A stretch of 53,811 nucleotides of DNA, taken from the NCBI GenBank assembly GCA_018663035.1, contig JABJEX010000041.1, forward strand, positions 1 through 53,811, given 5' to 3'. The notes beneath the pieces are model-generated. The model worked only from the letters and a program-made list of their open reading frames with translations. It was not told the DNA's origin and made no database searches. The stretch comes from Porticoccaceae bacterium. Its GTDB lineage: Bacteria > Pseudomonadota > Gammaproteobacteria > Pseudomonadales > Porticoccaceae. The position numbers and the translations under genes are program-made. Shown piece after piece: positions 45,962-53,556 of this stretch (positions within the stretch are counted from its first letter, which is position 1; every line of letters starts with the position of its first letter).

Positions 45962-46579
45962 TCAGATAAGTGAAAAATCACCCATGCCCTGGCGGGTAAG
46001 CTGCGGCTGGTCTCCAGTCATATCCACAACAGTGGTGGGTTCGAGGCCACAGTAGCCTCCGTCGACAATAGCATCCACATGGCTTTCGAGAAGCTGACGA
46101 ATATCATAGGGGTCGGTCAATGGGTATTCGTCGTTGGGCATAATTAGCGTCACACTCATCATTGGCTCACCCAGCTCAGCCAGAAGGGCCTGGGCAATGG
46201 GGCTATCTGGCACACGAATACCTATGGTTTTACGCTTGGGGTGCATCAGTCGCTTGGGCACTTCTGACGAGGCCGGCAAGATAAAGGTGAAGGGGCCCGG
46301 TGTAATAGCTTTCAAGACGCGAAAATCGCTGTTGTCCACCCTTGCATAGCTTGCCAATTCGGAGAGATCACGGCACATCAGAGTAAAGTTATGGTGTTTG
46401 TCGACGCGCCGAATATTGCGGATGCGATCCAGTGCTTGCTTGTCACCAATATGGCAGCCCAAGGCATAAACCGAGTCTGTGGGGTAAACAATAACTCCGC
46501 CTCGTCGAACAATGTCCGCAGCCTGAACAATTAAACGCTGTTGAGGATTCTCTGGATGTATAGAAAAAAACTGACTCAT
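45962..46579 (-). CDS. yciO: YciO-type Sua5/YrdC-family protein
   Basis: A 205-residue protein starting 'MSQFFSIHPENPQQRL', nearly the E. coli YciO N-terminus, with the YrdC fold motifs 'GGVIVYPTDSVYALGC', 'NFTLMCRDLSELASYA', 'KRKTIGIRVPDSPIAQALL' and 'GGYCGLEPTTVVDMTG'. YrdC/Sua5 proteins make threonylcarbamoyl-AMP for tRNA t6A. YciO is a paralogue whose role is less clear. A TTG at 46600 is in frame, but the ATG at 46579 gives the known N-terminus and is chosen. It lies 53 bp ahead of scpA. Confidence 0.9.
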   Translation of the reverse strand: MSQFFSIHPENPQQRLIVQAADIVRRGGVIVYPTDSVYALGCHIGDKQALDRIRNIRRVDKHHNFTLMCRDLSELASYARVDNSDFRVLKAITPGPFTFILPASSEVPKRLMHPKRKTIGIRVPDSPIAQALLAELGEPMMSVTLIMPNDEYPLTDPYDIRQLLESHVDAIVDGGYCGLEPTTVVDMTGDQPQLTRQGMGDFSLI

Positions 46580-46636
46580 ACTGCTCACTAAAAATACCAA
46601 CCAAGATTGGCTGATATTATCCCACAGCTTGACTCA

Positions 46637-46831
46637 TTATTGTTTATCTAACGGAGGGGTTTTACTACTACGCAAAAACTGCTGTTCGAACTGCTCTGCT
46701 GGCTGAGGCTTGGCGACCAGGTAACCCTGAAAACTGCCACAACCACGCTTTTTAAGGATACTCCGCTGCCCTTCTGTCTCTACCCCCTCGGCTACTGTTG
46801 TCATATTCAGCTTATTGGCCATTGTTATGAA
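46637..46831 (-). pseudogene. Remnant of an EAL-domain (c-di-GMP phosphodiesterase) gene
   Basis: The last 60 or so codons of an open frame read like the end of an EAL domain: 'MANKLNMTTVAEGVETEGQ' followed by 'GCGSFQGYLVAKPQPAEQF'. These match the conserved VIAEGVET and QGY-F-KP motifs. The catalytic first two-thirds, with the EAL signature itself, is absent. Upstream on this strand the DNA belongs to the divergent VC0807-family gene. The remnant cannot be an active phosphodiesterase. Neither a start with a good Shine-Dalgarno nor the domain's front part is present, so it reads as decay after deletion. Confidence 0.75.
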
Positions 46832-46939
46832 GTTTGCCTTCGGAGGTATATGAAGCCATAGCAATAAGCTCAGGCATTGCCTCGACAATGGTCGCCCAAT
46901 GGTTACAATGCGTTATCGCTTAACACCAGTAGTCTTTCA

Positions 46940-47671
46940 ATGGACAATCAAGACCCGCAAATAACTGAACCAAACGCATCGCAGCCACCAGAGAAACAGG
47001 AAAGTCTGCTGCTCAACTTGGCGTGCAATCTGCTGGTCCCGACCCTGATACTGACCAAATTAAGTGGCGAAGAATACCTGGGAATCAAGATGGCGATTCT
47101 GGTGGCCCTTTCGTTCCCTCTTATCTATGGTCTGCATGACTTTATAAATCGCCAAAAGATTAATTTTTTCTCTGGGCTCGGTCTGGTGAGTGTGGCGCTA
47201 ACCGGCGGCATCAGTCTGATGGAATTAGATGCGATTTATATTGCTATTAAAGAAGCAACCATTCCGGCGATTTTTGGCTTGGCCACTTTGTTGTCGCTAA
47301 AGACATCACAGCCGCTAATCCATACTTTTATGCTTAATGAAGCCGTCCTAAATATGCCTGAAATTAAGTTGGCACTGCAGAAAAATGGTCGGCAGACGGA
47401 GTTTGATCGGTTGCTGGTGAACGCCTCATGGATTTTGGCTGGGTCGTTCTTTTTGTCCTCTACACTAAACTATCTTCTGGCGATCATTATTCTGACTGCG
47501 GATCCGGGCACGGTAGCCTTCAATGAACAGCTGGGTAAAATGACTGCTCTGAGCTTTCCTGTTATTGCGCTTCCCGCCATGTTGGTGCTGATCGGCAATC
47601 TCTTTTATGTGTTTAAAGGTATTACCAAGCTAACCAATCTGTCGCTTGAAGAAATCGTCAAGCAGAAATAA
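46940..47671 (+). CDS. VC0807-family integral membrane protein
   Basis: The protein has 243 residues from the ATG at 46940; an earlier start at 46877 would run into the EAL remnant and adds no conserved sequence. After a polar N-terminus, about five to six hydrophobic segments follow: 'LLLNLACNLLVPTLILTKLS', 'MAILVALSFPLIYGLHDFI', 'INFFSGLGLVSVALTGGISL', 'MTALSFPVIALPAMLVLIG'. This pattern is known to me as the VC0807 family; the function is unknown. It sits ahead of yciI in the place where pseudomonads carry septation protein YciB. There is no clear Shine-Dalgarno. Confidence 0.8.
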   Translation: MDNQDPQITEPNASQPPEKQESLLLNLACNLLVPTLILTKLSGEEYLGIKMAILVALSFPLIYGLHDFINRQKINFFSGLGLVSVALTGGISLMELDAIYIAIKEATIPAIFGLATLLSLKTSQPLIHTFMLNEAVLNMPEIKLALQKNGRQTEFDRLLVNASWILAGSFFLSSTLNYLLAIIILTADPGTVAFNEQLGKMTALSFPVIALPAMLVLIGNLFYVFKGITKLTNLSLEEIVKQK

Positions 47672-47708
47672 ACCCTCAGGCTTACCAAGAGTTTAAAAGG
47701 AATCTACT

Positions 47709-48014
47709 ATGGCAATGTGGTATGCAATTATCAGCCAGGATATAGACAATAGTCTCAGCAAACGAATGGCGGCGCGCCCTGCTCATTTGGATCGTCTATA
47801 TGCCCTTAAAGAAGCAGGCCGACTCCTAGTCGCTGGCCCGCACCCAGCAATTGATAACCCTGAGCCAGGCGAAGCCGGGTTTACCGGAAGTTTGGTGATT
47901 GCAGAGTTTGACAGCCTAGAGAGCGCCCAAAGCTGGGCTGATGCCGACCCCTATGTGGAAGCGGGCGTTTATGCGAGCGTCAATGTAAAACCGTTCAAGC
48001 GGGTATTGCCCTAA
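47709..48014 (+). CDS. YciI-family protein
   Basis: A 101-residue ferredoxin-like alpha/beta protein of the YciI family, with '[20 protein letters not shown]', '[20 protein letters not shown]' and the conserved '[20 protein letters not shown]', including the His/Asp pair (His and Asp in 'AHLD', Asp in 'ADADPY'). Members bind small molecules and may act as weak hydrolases or lyases. No reaction is established for this one. It lies 37 bp after the membrane protein gene on the same strand. Confidence 0.9.
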   Translation: MAMWYAIISQDIDNSLSKRMAARPAHLDRLYALKEAGRLLVAGPHPAIDNPEPGEAGFTGSLVIAEFDSLESAQSWADADPYVEAGVYASVNVKPFKRVLP

Positions 48015-48072
48015 CAATAGCGCAATCGCTGGTTATGGCGTGATCCTCATGACGGGCAGAGCGCACCAGGAG

Positions 48073-48101
48073 TTATCATTTATCACAGATCAGAGTATGA
48101 T
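48073..48101 (+). promoter_or_regulatory. Promoter of the SH3-domain protein gene
   Basis: TTATCA (48073-48078), 17-bp spacer, TATGAT (48096-48101). The predicted start near 48108 leaves about 25 bases before the ATG. It lies in a 118-bp gap after the yciI-like gene. Confidence 0.6.
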
Positions 48102-48132
48102 CCTTTCCACTTTAAATTAAGATTCTAGGCCA

Positions 48133-48879
48133 ATGAAATATCTATCCATCGCCATCGCTTTATTGACTCTAAACATCCCTTTTGCTGCGCTAGCTGAAGA
48201 TGACAGCGCTCAGGCAACTGCGCAGATGCCGCCACCGGTGCCGCCGCGTGCTGAGAATGAGCGCCTGGCGGTTCCACTGCTGCGCTATGTTTCAGATCAA
48301 TTCTATGTGCCTCTGCGAGAAACGCCCTGCTCACGTTGTAAAATTGTCCACAGAGGAATTAAATCTGGCACCCAACTGGATGTACTGGCTGAGCGTGATG
48401 GTTGGGTTTTGGTCACAACCCCTAAAGGCGTTGAGGGCTGGATGGAGCAACAGCATATTATGGATAAACCAGCCGCTCGCGTGCGCATTAACCAAAGCGT
48501 CGCTGCCATGCAGTCGGTCACCGACAGTAACCGTCAATTGGAACAGACTATTGTTGATTTGCGAGCGCAAGCCGATAGTCTGCAGGCCGAGCTGGATTCT
48601 GCATCAGGCAATCGCAAAAATTTGGTTCGGGAGCTGGCTGATATTAAAGAGATTTCCGCGGACGCGATTATTTTGAACGATCAAAATCAGGCGCTGGTGA
48701 AACAGAATCATATGTTACAGCGTGAGAATGATGTACTGAATGCCAATCTGGATGATCTGCAAAAGGACCGCCGTAATGAGTCATTTCTGTACGGTGGTTT
48801 AACGGTATTTTTGGGTGCAATTTTGGTGGTATTGATACCTAAATTGAGAGGCAGAAAGCGCTTCTCTGAATGGCAATAA
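48133..48879 (+). CDS. TIGR04211-type SH3-domain protein (YgiM-like)
   Basis: The 248-residue protein has a signal peptide (cut near 'ALA-EDD', about residue 21) and a bacterial SH3 domain (about 48-110, 'FYVPLRETPCSRCKIVHRGI'). A coiled coil follows (about 118-205, repeated Leu/Gln heptads), then one C-terminal transmembrane helix (about 215-238) with a basic tail, so it is anchored in the inner membrane facing the periplasm. This is the YgiM/TIGR04211 architecture, of unknown function but often linked to cell-envelope work. Two Cys in the SH3 domain (PCSRC) might form a disulfide. Confidence 0.9.
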   Translation: MKYLSIAIALLTLNIPFAALAEDDSAQATAQMPPPVPPRAENERLAVPLLRYVSDQFYVPLRETPCSRCKIVHRGIKSGTQLDVLAERDGWVLVTTPKGVEGWMEQQHIMDKPAARVRINQSVAAMQSVTDSNRQLEQTIVDLRAQADSLQAELDSASGNRKNLVRELADIKEISADAIILNDQNQALVKQNHMLQRENDVLNANLDDLQKDRRNESFLYGGLTVFLGAILVVLIPKLRGRKRFSEWQ

Positions 48880-48906
48880 GCGTCTAATTTTTAAAGGAGT
48901 CAGCCC

Positions 48907-49560
48907 ATGAAAGCGCGTATTAATGCCCTCAACATCTTTGTTATTCTGGCCATGGCGCTATTGACCTCAGGTCTGTCGCTGGCTGCTGAGGAAAACCCTA
49001 GGGTAAAACTGGAAACTGAGATGGGCGATATAATGATTGAGCTCTACCCGTCTAAAGCACCAGTGAGCGTCGATAACTTTATTAAGAACGTAAACAATTT
49101 TCACTATGATGGCTTGATTTTCCATCGTGTTATTAAAGGGTTTATGATTCAAACTGGTGGCTTTACTTTTGATTTTAGCCCCAGAGATGCGGGCCGACCT
49201 GCGATTATTAATGAATCGTCCAATGGTCTTACAAACCGGCGCGGTAGCGTCGCTATGGCACGCATGAATGACCCAGATAGTGCCAAAGCACAGTTCTTTA
49301 TCAACCATAAGACCAATAGATTTCTAGACCCCAAGGGGGACAACAAAGGCTATGCAGTATTCGGCGATGTCATATCTGGCATGGACGTAGTGGATGCAAT
49401 TGCGAGCTTAGAAACCCAGACTTTGGGAATGTACGCCGACGTACCCGTTAAGACCACCCGTATTCTTAGCGCTCGGCTGGTCAACCCAAAAGCCTGGACG
49501 CCCCTGGCAGAACCAGAGCCCGAGGTCGCTGCGTATGAGAAACCTATTCCCGTTCGTTAA
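48907..49560 (+). CDS. Exported cyclophilin-type peptidyl-prolyl isomerase
   Basis: The protein has 217 residues with a signal peptide of about 27 ('IFVILAMALLTSGLSLAA'), then a cyclophilin domain (about 32-190). 'FHRVIKGFMIQTGGF' carries the catalytic Arg-Phe region, and 'SAKAQFFINHK' and 'GYAVFGDVISGMDVVDAI' follow. It should catalyse proline isomerisation in the periplasm, like PpiA of E. coli. A proline-rich tail (PLAEPEPEVAAYEKPIP) follows the domain. It lies 12 bp ahead of pdxJ and is probably co-transcribed. Confidence 0.93.
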   Translation: MKARINALNIFVILAMALLTSGLSLAAEENPRVKLETEMGDIMIELYPSKAPVSVDNFIKNVNNFHYDGLIFHRVIKGFMIQTGGFTFDFSPRDAGRPAIINESSNGLTNRRGSVAMARMNDPDSAKAQFFINHKTNRFLDPKGDNKGYAVFGDVISGMDVVDAIASLETQTLGMYADVPVKTTRILSARLVNPKAWTPLAEPEPEVAAYEKPIPVR

Positions 49561-49572
49561 CCGGTACCAGTT

Positions 49573-50319
49573 ATGACTGCCCTGAGCATCAATCTCAACA
49601 AAATCGCACTGATAAGAAACTCTCGAGAGGGCAACTACCCCAATGTTGTTGACCATGCACAGCTGTGTATTGATGAGGGTGTGGAAGGCATTACCGTGCA
49701 TCCACGCCCCGATCAGCGGCATATTCGTCCTAGCGATGTTAGACAGCTGGCTGCGCTAGTGGCGCCATTGGCTGCGGTGGAATTTAATGTCGAAGGCAAT
49801 CCTTTTGCCCCCGCCCTTGCCGATTACCCGGGGTTTATTGAGTTAGTTGAGGAAACTCGACCTGACCAATGTACCCTGGTGCCCGACAGTGATGATCAGC
49901 TGACCTCGGATCATGGGTTTGACCTTAACAGCGCTGGTGAGAAGCTAATACCTATCATCAAGCGTTTAAAAGATCAGGGCATGAGAGTTAGCCTGTTTAT
50001 GGATCCAGACCTAGCACAAATTAAACTGGCTGCCGAAGTGGGGGCCGATCGTATTGAACTCTATACCGGGCCCTACGCAGCAGCCTGGGGAACCGAGCAG
50101 CTAGAGGCAATCTTTGAACAGCATAGAGCGGCTGCGGCGCTGGCTGCTTCTCTGGGCATGGGGGTCAATGCGGGCCATGACCTCAATCTCGACAACCTTG
50201 CCAAATTTGCCAGTATTCCCGAACTGCAAGAGGTCTCAATTGGCCATGCCTTTACCGTGGACTCTCTGGCAATGGGCATGAGTAACGCAGCACGTGCTTA
50301 CAAAGCACTGCTGAGATAG
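49573..50319 (+). CDS. pdxJ: Pyridoxine 5'-phosphate synthase PdxJ (divergent subtype)
   Basis: A 248-residue TIM-barrel enzyme that condenses 1-deoxyxylulose-5-phosphate with 3-amino-2-oxopropyl phosphate to give pyridoxine phosphate. 'SINLNKIALIRNSREGNYPN', 'GITVHPRPDQRHIRPSDV' and 'VEFNVEGNPF' are clear PdxJ motifs. They follow the version I know from Bacteroidota rather than the E. coli one ('NIDHVATLRNARG', 'ITVHLREDRRHI'). In most gammaproteobacteria pdxJ follows recO; here it follows a cyclophilin gene and precedes a DUF2520 gene by 6 bp. Confidence 0.92.
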   Translation: MTALSINLNKIALIRNSREGNYPNVVDHAQLCIDEGVEGITVHPRPDQRHIRPSDVRQLAALVAPLAAVEFNVEGNPFAPALADYPGFIELVEETRPDQCTLVPDSDDQLTSDHGFDLNSAGEKLIPIIKRLKDQGMRVSLFMDPDLAQIKLAAEVGADRIELYTGPYAAAWGTEQLEAIFEQHRAAAALAASLGMGVNAGHDLNLDNLAKFASIPELQEVSIGHAFTVDSLAMGMSNAARAYKALLR

Positions 50320-50325
50320 CCGAGC

Positions 50326-51195
50326 ATGCCAAGCTTATCCTGTATTGGTGCTGGGCTGCTGGGCAAAACAGTCTGCCGGCTACTCTCCAATCAGCTGAAT
50401 GTTCAGCAAGTACTCAATCGTTCAACGGACTCAGCTCAGCAGGCCATCGACTTTATTGGCGCTGGTAGTGCCACCAGCTGGAGCGAGCTTGCCGCGGCCG
50501 ATATTTGGCTTATCGCCACACCGGATAACCAGCTCGAAACAACGGCGCACAAGCTTTGGGAATCTGGGGTTTTGCAGCTAGGCAATATTGTTTTCCATTG
50601 CAGTGGCTCTGCGAGTTCAGATATTTTGAAGTTTCCCGACGATAAAATTTATATCGCATCGGCGCATCCAATCCATAGTTTTGCCAATCCGCAGCAATCG
50701 TTGAAGACCTTTTCTGGCAGCCACTGCGCAATCGAGGGTTCACCTGAGGCGACTGAATTATTAAGTAATCTCTTTGCCAACATAGGTGCAAAACCCTTTG
50801 CCATCGAAAGTAAAAACAAAGCGCTTTACCATGCAGCTACGGTGCTAGCCTGCAACTATTTAGTAAGCCTGTTAGAAACCAGTCGCCAGTTACTGGATGC
50901 CGCCGGCGTTGATAGCCAGGCCAACCCGCTGGAATCTCTAATCAGGCAAACCCTCGATAACTATCTAACAACCGGAGCCGAAGCGTCCCTCACTGGCCCT
51001 ATTGCGAGAGGTGATAGCCAGACAGTAGCCAAACATCTAGAGGCAATCCAAGACCAGCCTCAGGGGCAGCTCTGGCAACAGGTATACAGTGCATTGGGCA
51101 ATGCAGCTCTACCCATATCAGCGGCTCAGGGCCAGGCATCTGAGGACAGTTTGGCCAAAATTGCAGCACTGCTGAATAGACCTGAGGGCGACTGA
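50326..51195 (+). CDS. Rossmann-like and DUF2520 domain protein
   Basis: A 289-residue protein. The N-terminal Rossmann-like domain (about 1-130, 'SCIGAGLLGKTVCRLLS', 'ADIWLIATPDNQLETTAHKL') resembles F420- or NADP-dependent dehydrogenases. A DUF2520 C-terminal helical domain (about 140-285, 'NKALYHAATVLACNYLVSLL', 'LTGPIARGD') follows. The family is uncharacterised. The fold suggests an NAD(P)-binding oxidoreductase resembling 6-phosphogluconate or ketopantoate-type enzymes, but no substrate is known. It lies in a run pdxJ-DUF2520-SpoU methylase with gaps of 3-6 bp. Confidence 0.88.
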   Translation: MPSLSCIGAGLLGKTVCRLLSNQLNVQQVLNRSTDSAQQAIDFIGAGSATSWSELAAADIWLIATPDNQLETTAHKLWESGVLQLGNIVFHCSGSASSDILKFPDDKIYIASAHPIHSFANPQQSLKTFSGSHCAIEGSPEATELLSNLFANIGAKPFAIESKNKALYHAATVLACNYLVSLLETSRQLLDAAGVDSQANPLESLIRQTLDNYLTTGAEASLTGPIARGDSQTVAKHLEAIQDQPQGQLWQQVYSALGNAALPISAAQGQASEDSLAKIAALLNRPEGD

Positions 51196-51198
51196 TCA

Positions 51199-51996
51199 AT
51201 GAGCAACAGAGCAGACCAAGGAAAACGTGCCGACAGCCCTGAGTATCTGCAGCGCAAAGCATTTTATGATCAGTTAATTACTGTTTATGGTCGCAACCCC
51301 GTACTGGAGATTCTTCAGGATCACAGCCTTAAAGTATTTCGCGTACATTTAGCGGACAGCAACCGCGGCGGCGGTATTATTGACGACATTAAACGGTTGG
51401 CTAATCAGCGAAGTATAGAAGTCTGCTTTCACAGCCGCGCAGAACTGTCTCGAATCTCGCGTAATAGCAAGCAGGACCAGGGGGCAGCCTGCGATATTCA
51501 CTGCCCAGGCTATAAGCCCTACCAGCAGCTTTTGGATGCTCAGAGCAATGGACTGGAAAAGGGCCATATGATTGCTCTAGACGGTGTTACCAATCCACAA
51601 AATCTCGGGATGATTATTCGCAGTGTCACTGCCAGCCCAGCTTACGGTCTTTTGCTCCCTAGTAAAGGCACCGCGGAGCTATCGCCCTTGGTGATTAAAG
51701 CCAGTGCTGGCACGCTGTTTAAAGGTAATATTCTGCGCTGCGATTCGCTACTAAAAGCCTTGAAGGACTTTAAACAGCAGGGCTACCAGATCTGCACAAT
51801 GTCATCCCATCAGTCCACGCCAATGGCGGAGTTTGCTCCCCAGACACCGATTATCTATGTACTGGGCAATGAAACAGAGGGCGTTAGTCCGCAGATTGCT
51901 GAGCTCAGCGACCACCGCATAGGTATTCCTATGGCTAATGGTGTTGAGTCGCTTAACGTGGCTGTGACCGCCGCGTTGGTTGCCTTTAGCCTTTAG
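51199..51996 (+). CDS. SpoU/TrmH-family RNA methyltransferase
   Basis: A 265-residue SPOUT 2'-O-ribose methyltransferase. The N-terminal substrate domain (about 15-100) precedes the knotted catalytic domain with 'IALDGVTNPQNLGMIIRSV', 'YVLGNETEGVSPQIAEL' and 'GIPMANGVESLNVAVTAAL', the three SpoU motifs. It is a second paralogue beside RlmB in this window. Its target rRNA or tRNA site cannot be read off. It ends the pdxJ group, with a terminator 29 bp later. Confidence 0.9.
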   Translation: MSNRADQGKRADSPEYLQRKAFYDQLITVYGRNPVLEILQDHSLKVFRVHLADSNRGGGIIDDIKRLANQRSIEVCFHSRAELSRISRNSKQDQGAACDIHCPGYKPYQQLLDAQSNGLEKGHMIALDGVTNPQNLGMIIRSVTASPAYGLLLPSKGTAELSPLVIKASAGTLFKGNILRCDSLLKALKDFKQQGYQICTMSSHQSTPMAEFAPQTPIIYVLGNETEGVSPQIAELSDHRIGIPMANGVESLNVAVTAALVAFSL

Positions 51997-52024
51997 TCGT
52001 TGGCCTTGAGAGCAACAGTACTAA

Positions 52025-52050
52025 GGCCCGCAGATTGGGCCGTTTTGTTT
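52025..52050 (+). terminator. Rho-independent terminator after the SpoU gene
   Basis: GGCCC (52025-52029) and GGGCC (52037-52041) form a stem with a 7-base loop, followed by GTTTTGTTT. It ends the cyclophilin-pdxJ-DUF2520-methyltransferase unit, converging on the MFS gene. Confidence 0.75.
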
Positions 52051-52051
52051 A

Positions 52052-53299
52052 TCACTTTACTTCTTTTATCTTGCCCACAACCTGCCACAGCGGTGATTTC
52101 CAGGCGGTCAGTATAGAGACTAACAGTGTGGTGCTAGCAATTGCCACAAAAGCTGCGCTCAGCCCGACAGCCTCGATGGTAATCCCGCAAACCCAGGCTC
52201 CCAGCGGGGCCCCGCCAAACAAGCAGAGTTGGTATACAGAGGCGGCTCTGGATCTGAGCTTATGGGATACCTGATTATGCAAAATAGTGCGCCCCAACGT
52301 CATTGATAGCCCAGAGAACACACCCCAGATATAGACCACCGGAAACAGCACCCACATGCTCGGCACAGTGGCGATAATTCCGACCAAACTACCACGCATC
52401 AAAAAACTAATAACCATCAAACGGCCTGGGCGCTTAAACATACTGCTCTGCTTCATAACCGCAAAGTTGGCGCTGACAATGCCGATGCTAAAGGTTACCT
52501 GCAGTGCCGAATAGAGTCCCGCCCCGCCGTTATAAAGTTCTCGAGCAATAAGCGGCATGCCGACCAGATAGACGCCAAAGGCTAAAAAGCCAGTGGCAAA
52601 AATTATAAACAGCAGATGTAGTAAGCTCTTATCATCTCTAAATAGCTGCAGACCTTCCCGTAGTTCAGACCAGGTCTGTTTGGTGGGTTTGTCTGATGAC
52701 TGAGGGATAGGCGTACTCTCGGGCTGCTGTACTTTCGGCAGAGGGTGGCAGCGCTTCATCAATAGAGAGCTGGCTAAAAATACCAGCATTTGAAAACCTA
52801 AGAGCTGCTCAAGGCTGAGATTATCTAACTGTCCGGCAATCATAAAGCCAACACCCTGTGCTATAAACTGCACCATCATTACCTTGGCCACAGCCTGATG
52901 CATAATCTCGGGCGCAGCATAGCCCAGCAGGCTTTCCCTCGCCGGCTGCACAAAGGCCAGAATGGTGCCAAACGCCACACCAAACAGTAGTAAAAGATTA
53001 AAGGTCAGAGAGCCGTTGAGCACCGAGGCCAACAGAATCCCCAGCGGCAGTAAATAGAGTAAAAACAAAAATGACAGCCAGCTACCGCGGTGACGACGAT
53101 CCGAAATCACTCCTCCCGGCAGGATAAACAACAGATTCGGCAACATCATTGCCATGGTTGCTAAACCCAGTCGGCTGGGTGACTCATTGAGAACACCAAC
53201 CACCAACCAGGGATAGAGCACCTTATGCAACCCCATAGCTAGATTACTGGTGCCTATGGTCGCTAAGTAATAGCGAAAAGAGAATGTCTGGGATGTCAC
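52052..53299 (-). CDS. MFS-type transporter
   Basis: The protein has 415 residues and about 12 transmembrane helices in two six-helix halves with a central cytoplasmic loop (about 185-215, 'KVQQPESTPIPQSSDKPTKQ'). The pattern, with 'LFILPGGVISDRRHRGSWLS' (motif A-like 'GG-SDR-R'), resembles the MFS_3/EntS-type exporters. The substrate is unknown. The start is GTG (53299) with only a poor Shine-Dalgarno, and it lies two bases after a small membrane protein gene, so it is presumably coupled to it. Confidence 0.85.
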   Translation of the reverse strand: MTSQTFSFRYYLATIGTSNLAMGLHKVLYPWLVVGVLNESPSRLGLATMAMMLPNLLFILPGGVISDRRHRGSWLSFLFLLYLLPLGILLASVLNGSLTFNLLLLFGVAFGTILAFVQPARESLLGYAAPEIMHQAVAKVMMVQFIAQGVGFMIAGQLDNLSLEQLLGFQMLVFLASSLLMKRCHPLPKVQQPESTPIPQSSDKPTKQTWSELREGLQLFRDDKSLLHLLFIIFATGFLAFGVYLVGMPLIARELYNGGAGLYSALQVTFSIGIVSANFAVMKQSSMFKRPGRLMVISFLMRGSLVGIIATVPSMWVLFPVVYIWGVFSGLSMTLGRTILHNQVSHKLRSRAASVYQLCLFGGAPLGAWVCGITIEAVGLSAAFVAIASTTLLVSILTAWKSPLWQVVGKIKEVK

Positions 53300-53301
53300 G
53301 C

Positions 53302-53523
53302 TTAACGTCGCTTGCGCAACAGAGCAATTACACGTCCAAGCACAGCGGCAACTGCAATAATTAGCAGCAGGCCAAGTATCATGATTGATAGATTACCGAG
53401 CAGATCGGATACCGGTATGTCATAGAGCTTAACGGCCATCAACAAAAAACAGAAACAGGCCACCATGGAGGCTATCCAAGCTGATCTCTGTCGAATGGCT
53501 TTGCGATTATTTTTTTGCGTCAA
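53302..53523 (-). CDS. Small two-helix membrane protein, unknown
   Basis: The frame has 73 residues with a basic N-terminus (QKNNRKAIRQR) and two hydrophobic segments (about 16-33 and 40-63, 'LGNLSIMILGLLLIIAVAAV'), then a basic tail 'RVIALLRKRR'. The frame starts at TTG with a poor ribosome-binding site, so the start is uncertain. I recognise no family. It lies 2 bp ahead of the MFS gene and 33 bp after the next gene upstream, so it is probably part of the same unit. Confidence 0.55.
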   Translation of the reverse strand: MTQKNNRKAIRQRSAWIASMVACFCFLLMAVKLYDIPVSDLLGNLSIMILGLLLIIAVAAVLGRVIALLRKRR

Positions 53524-53556
53524 ATCTAATTATCCGTTGGTTTTCATGGTTTACGT

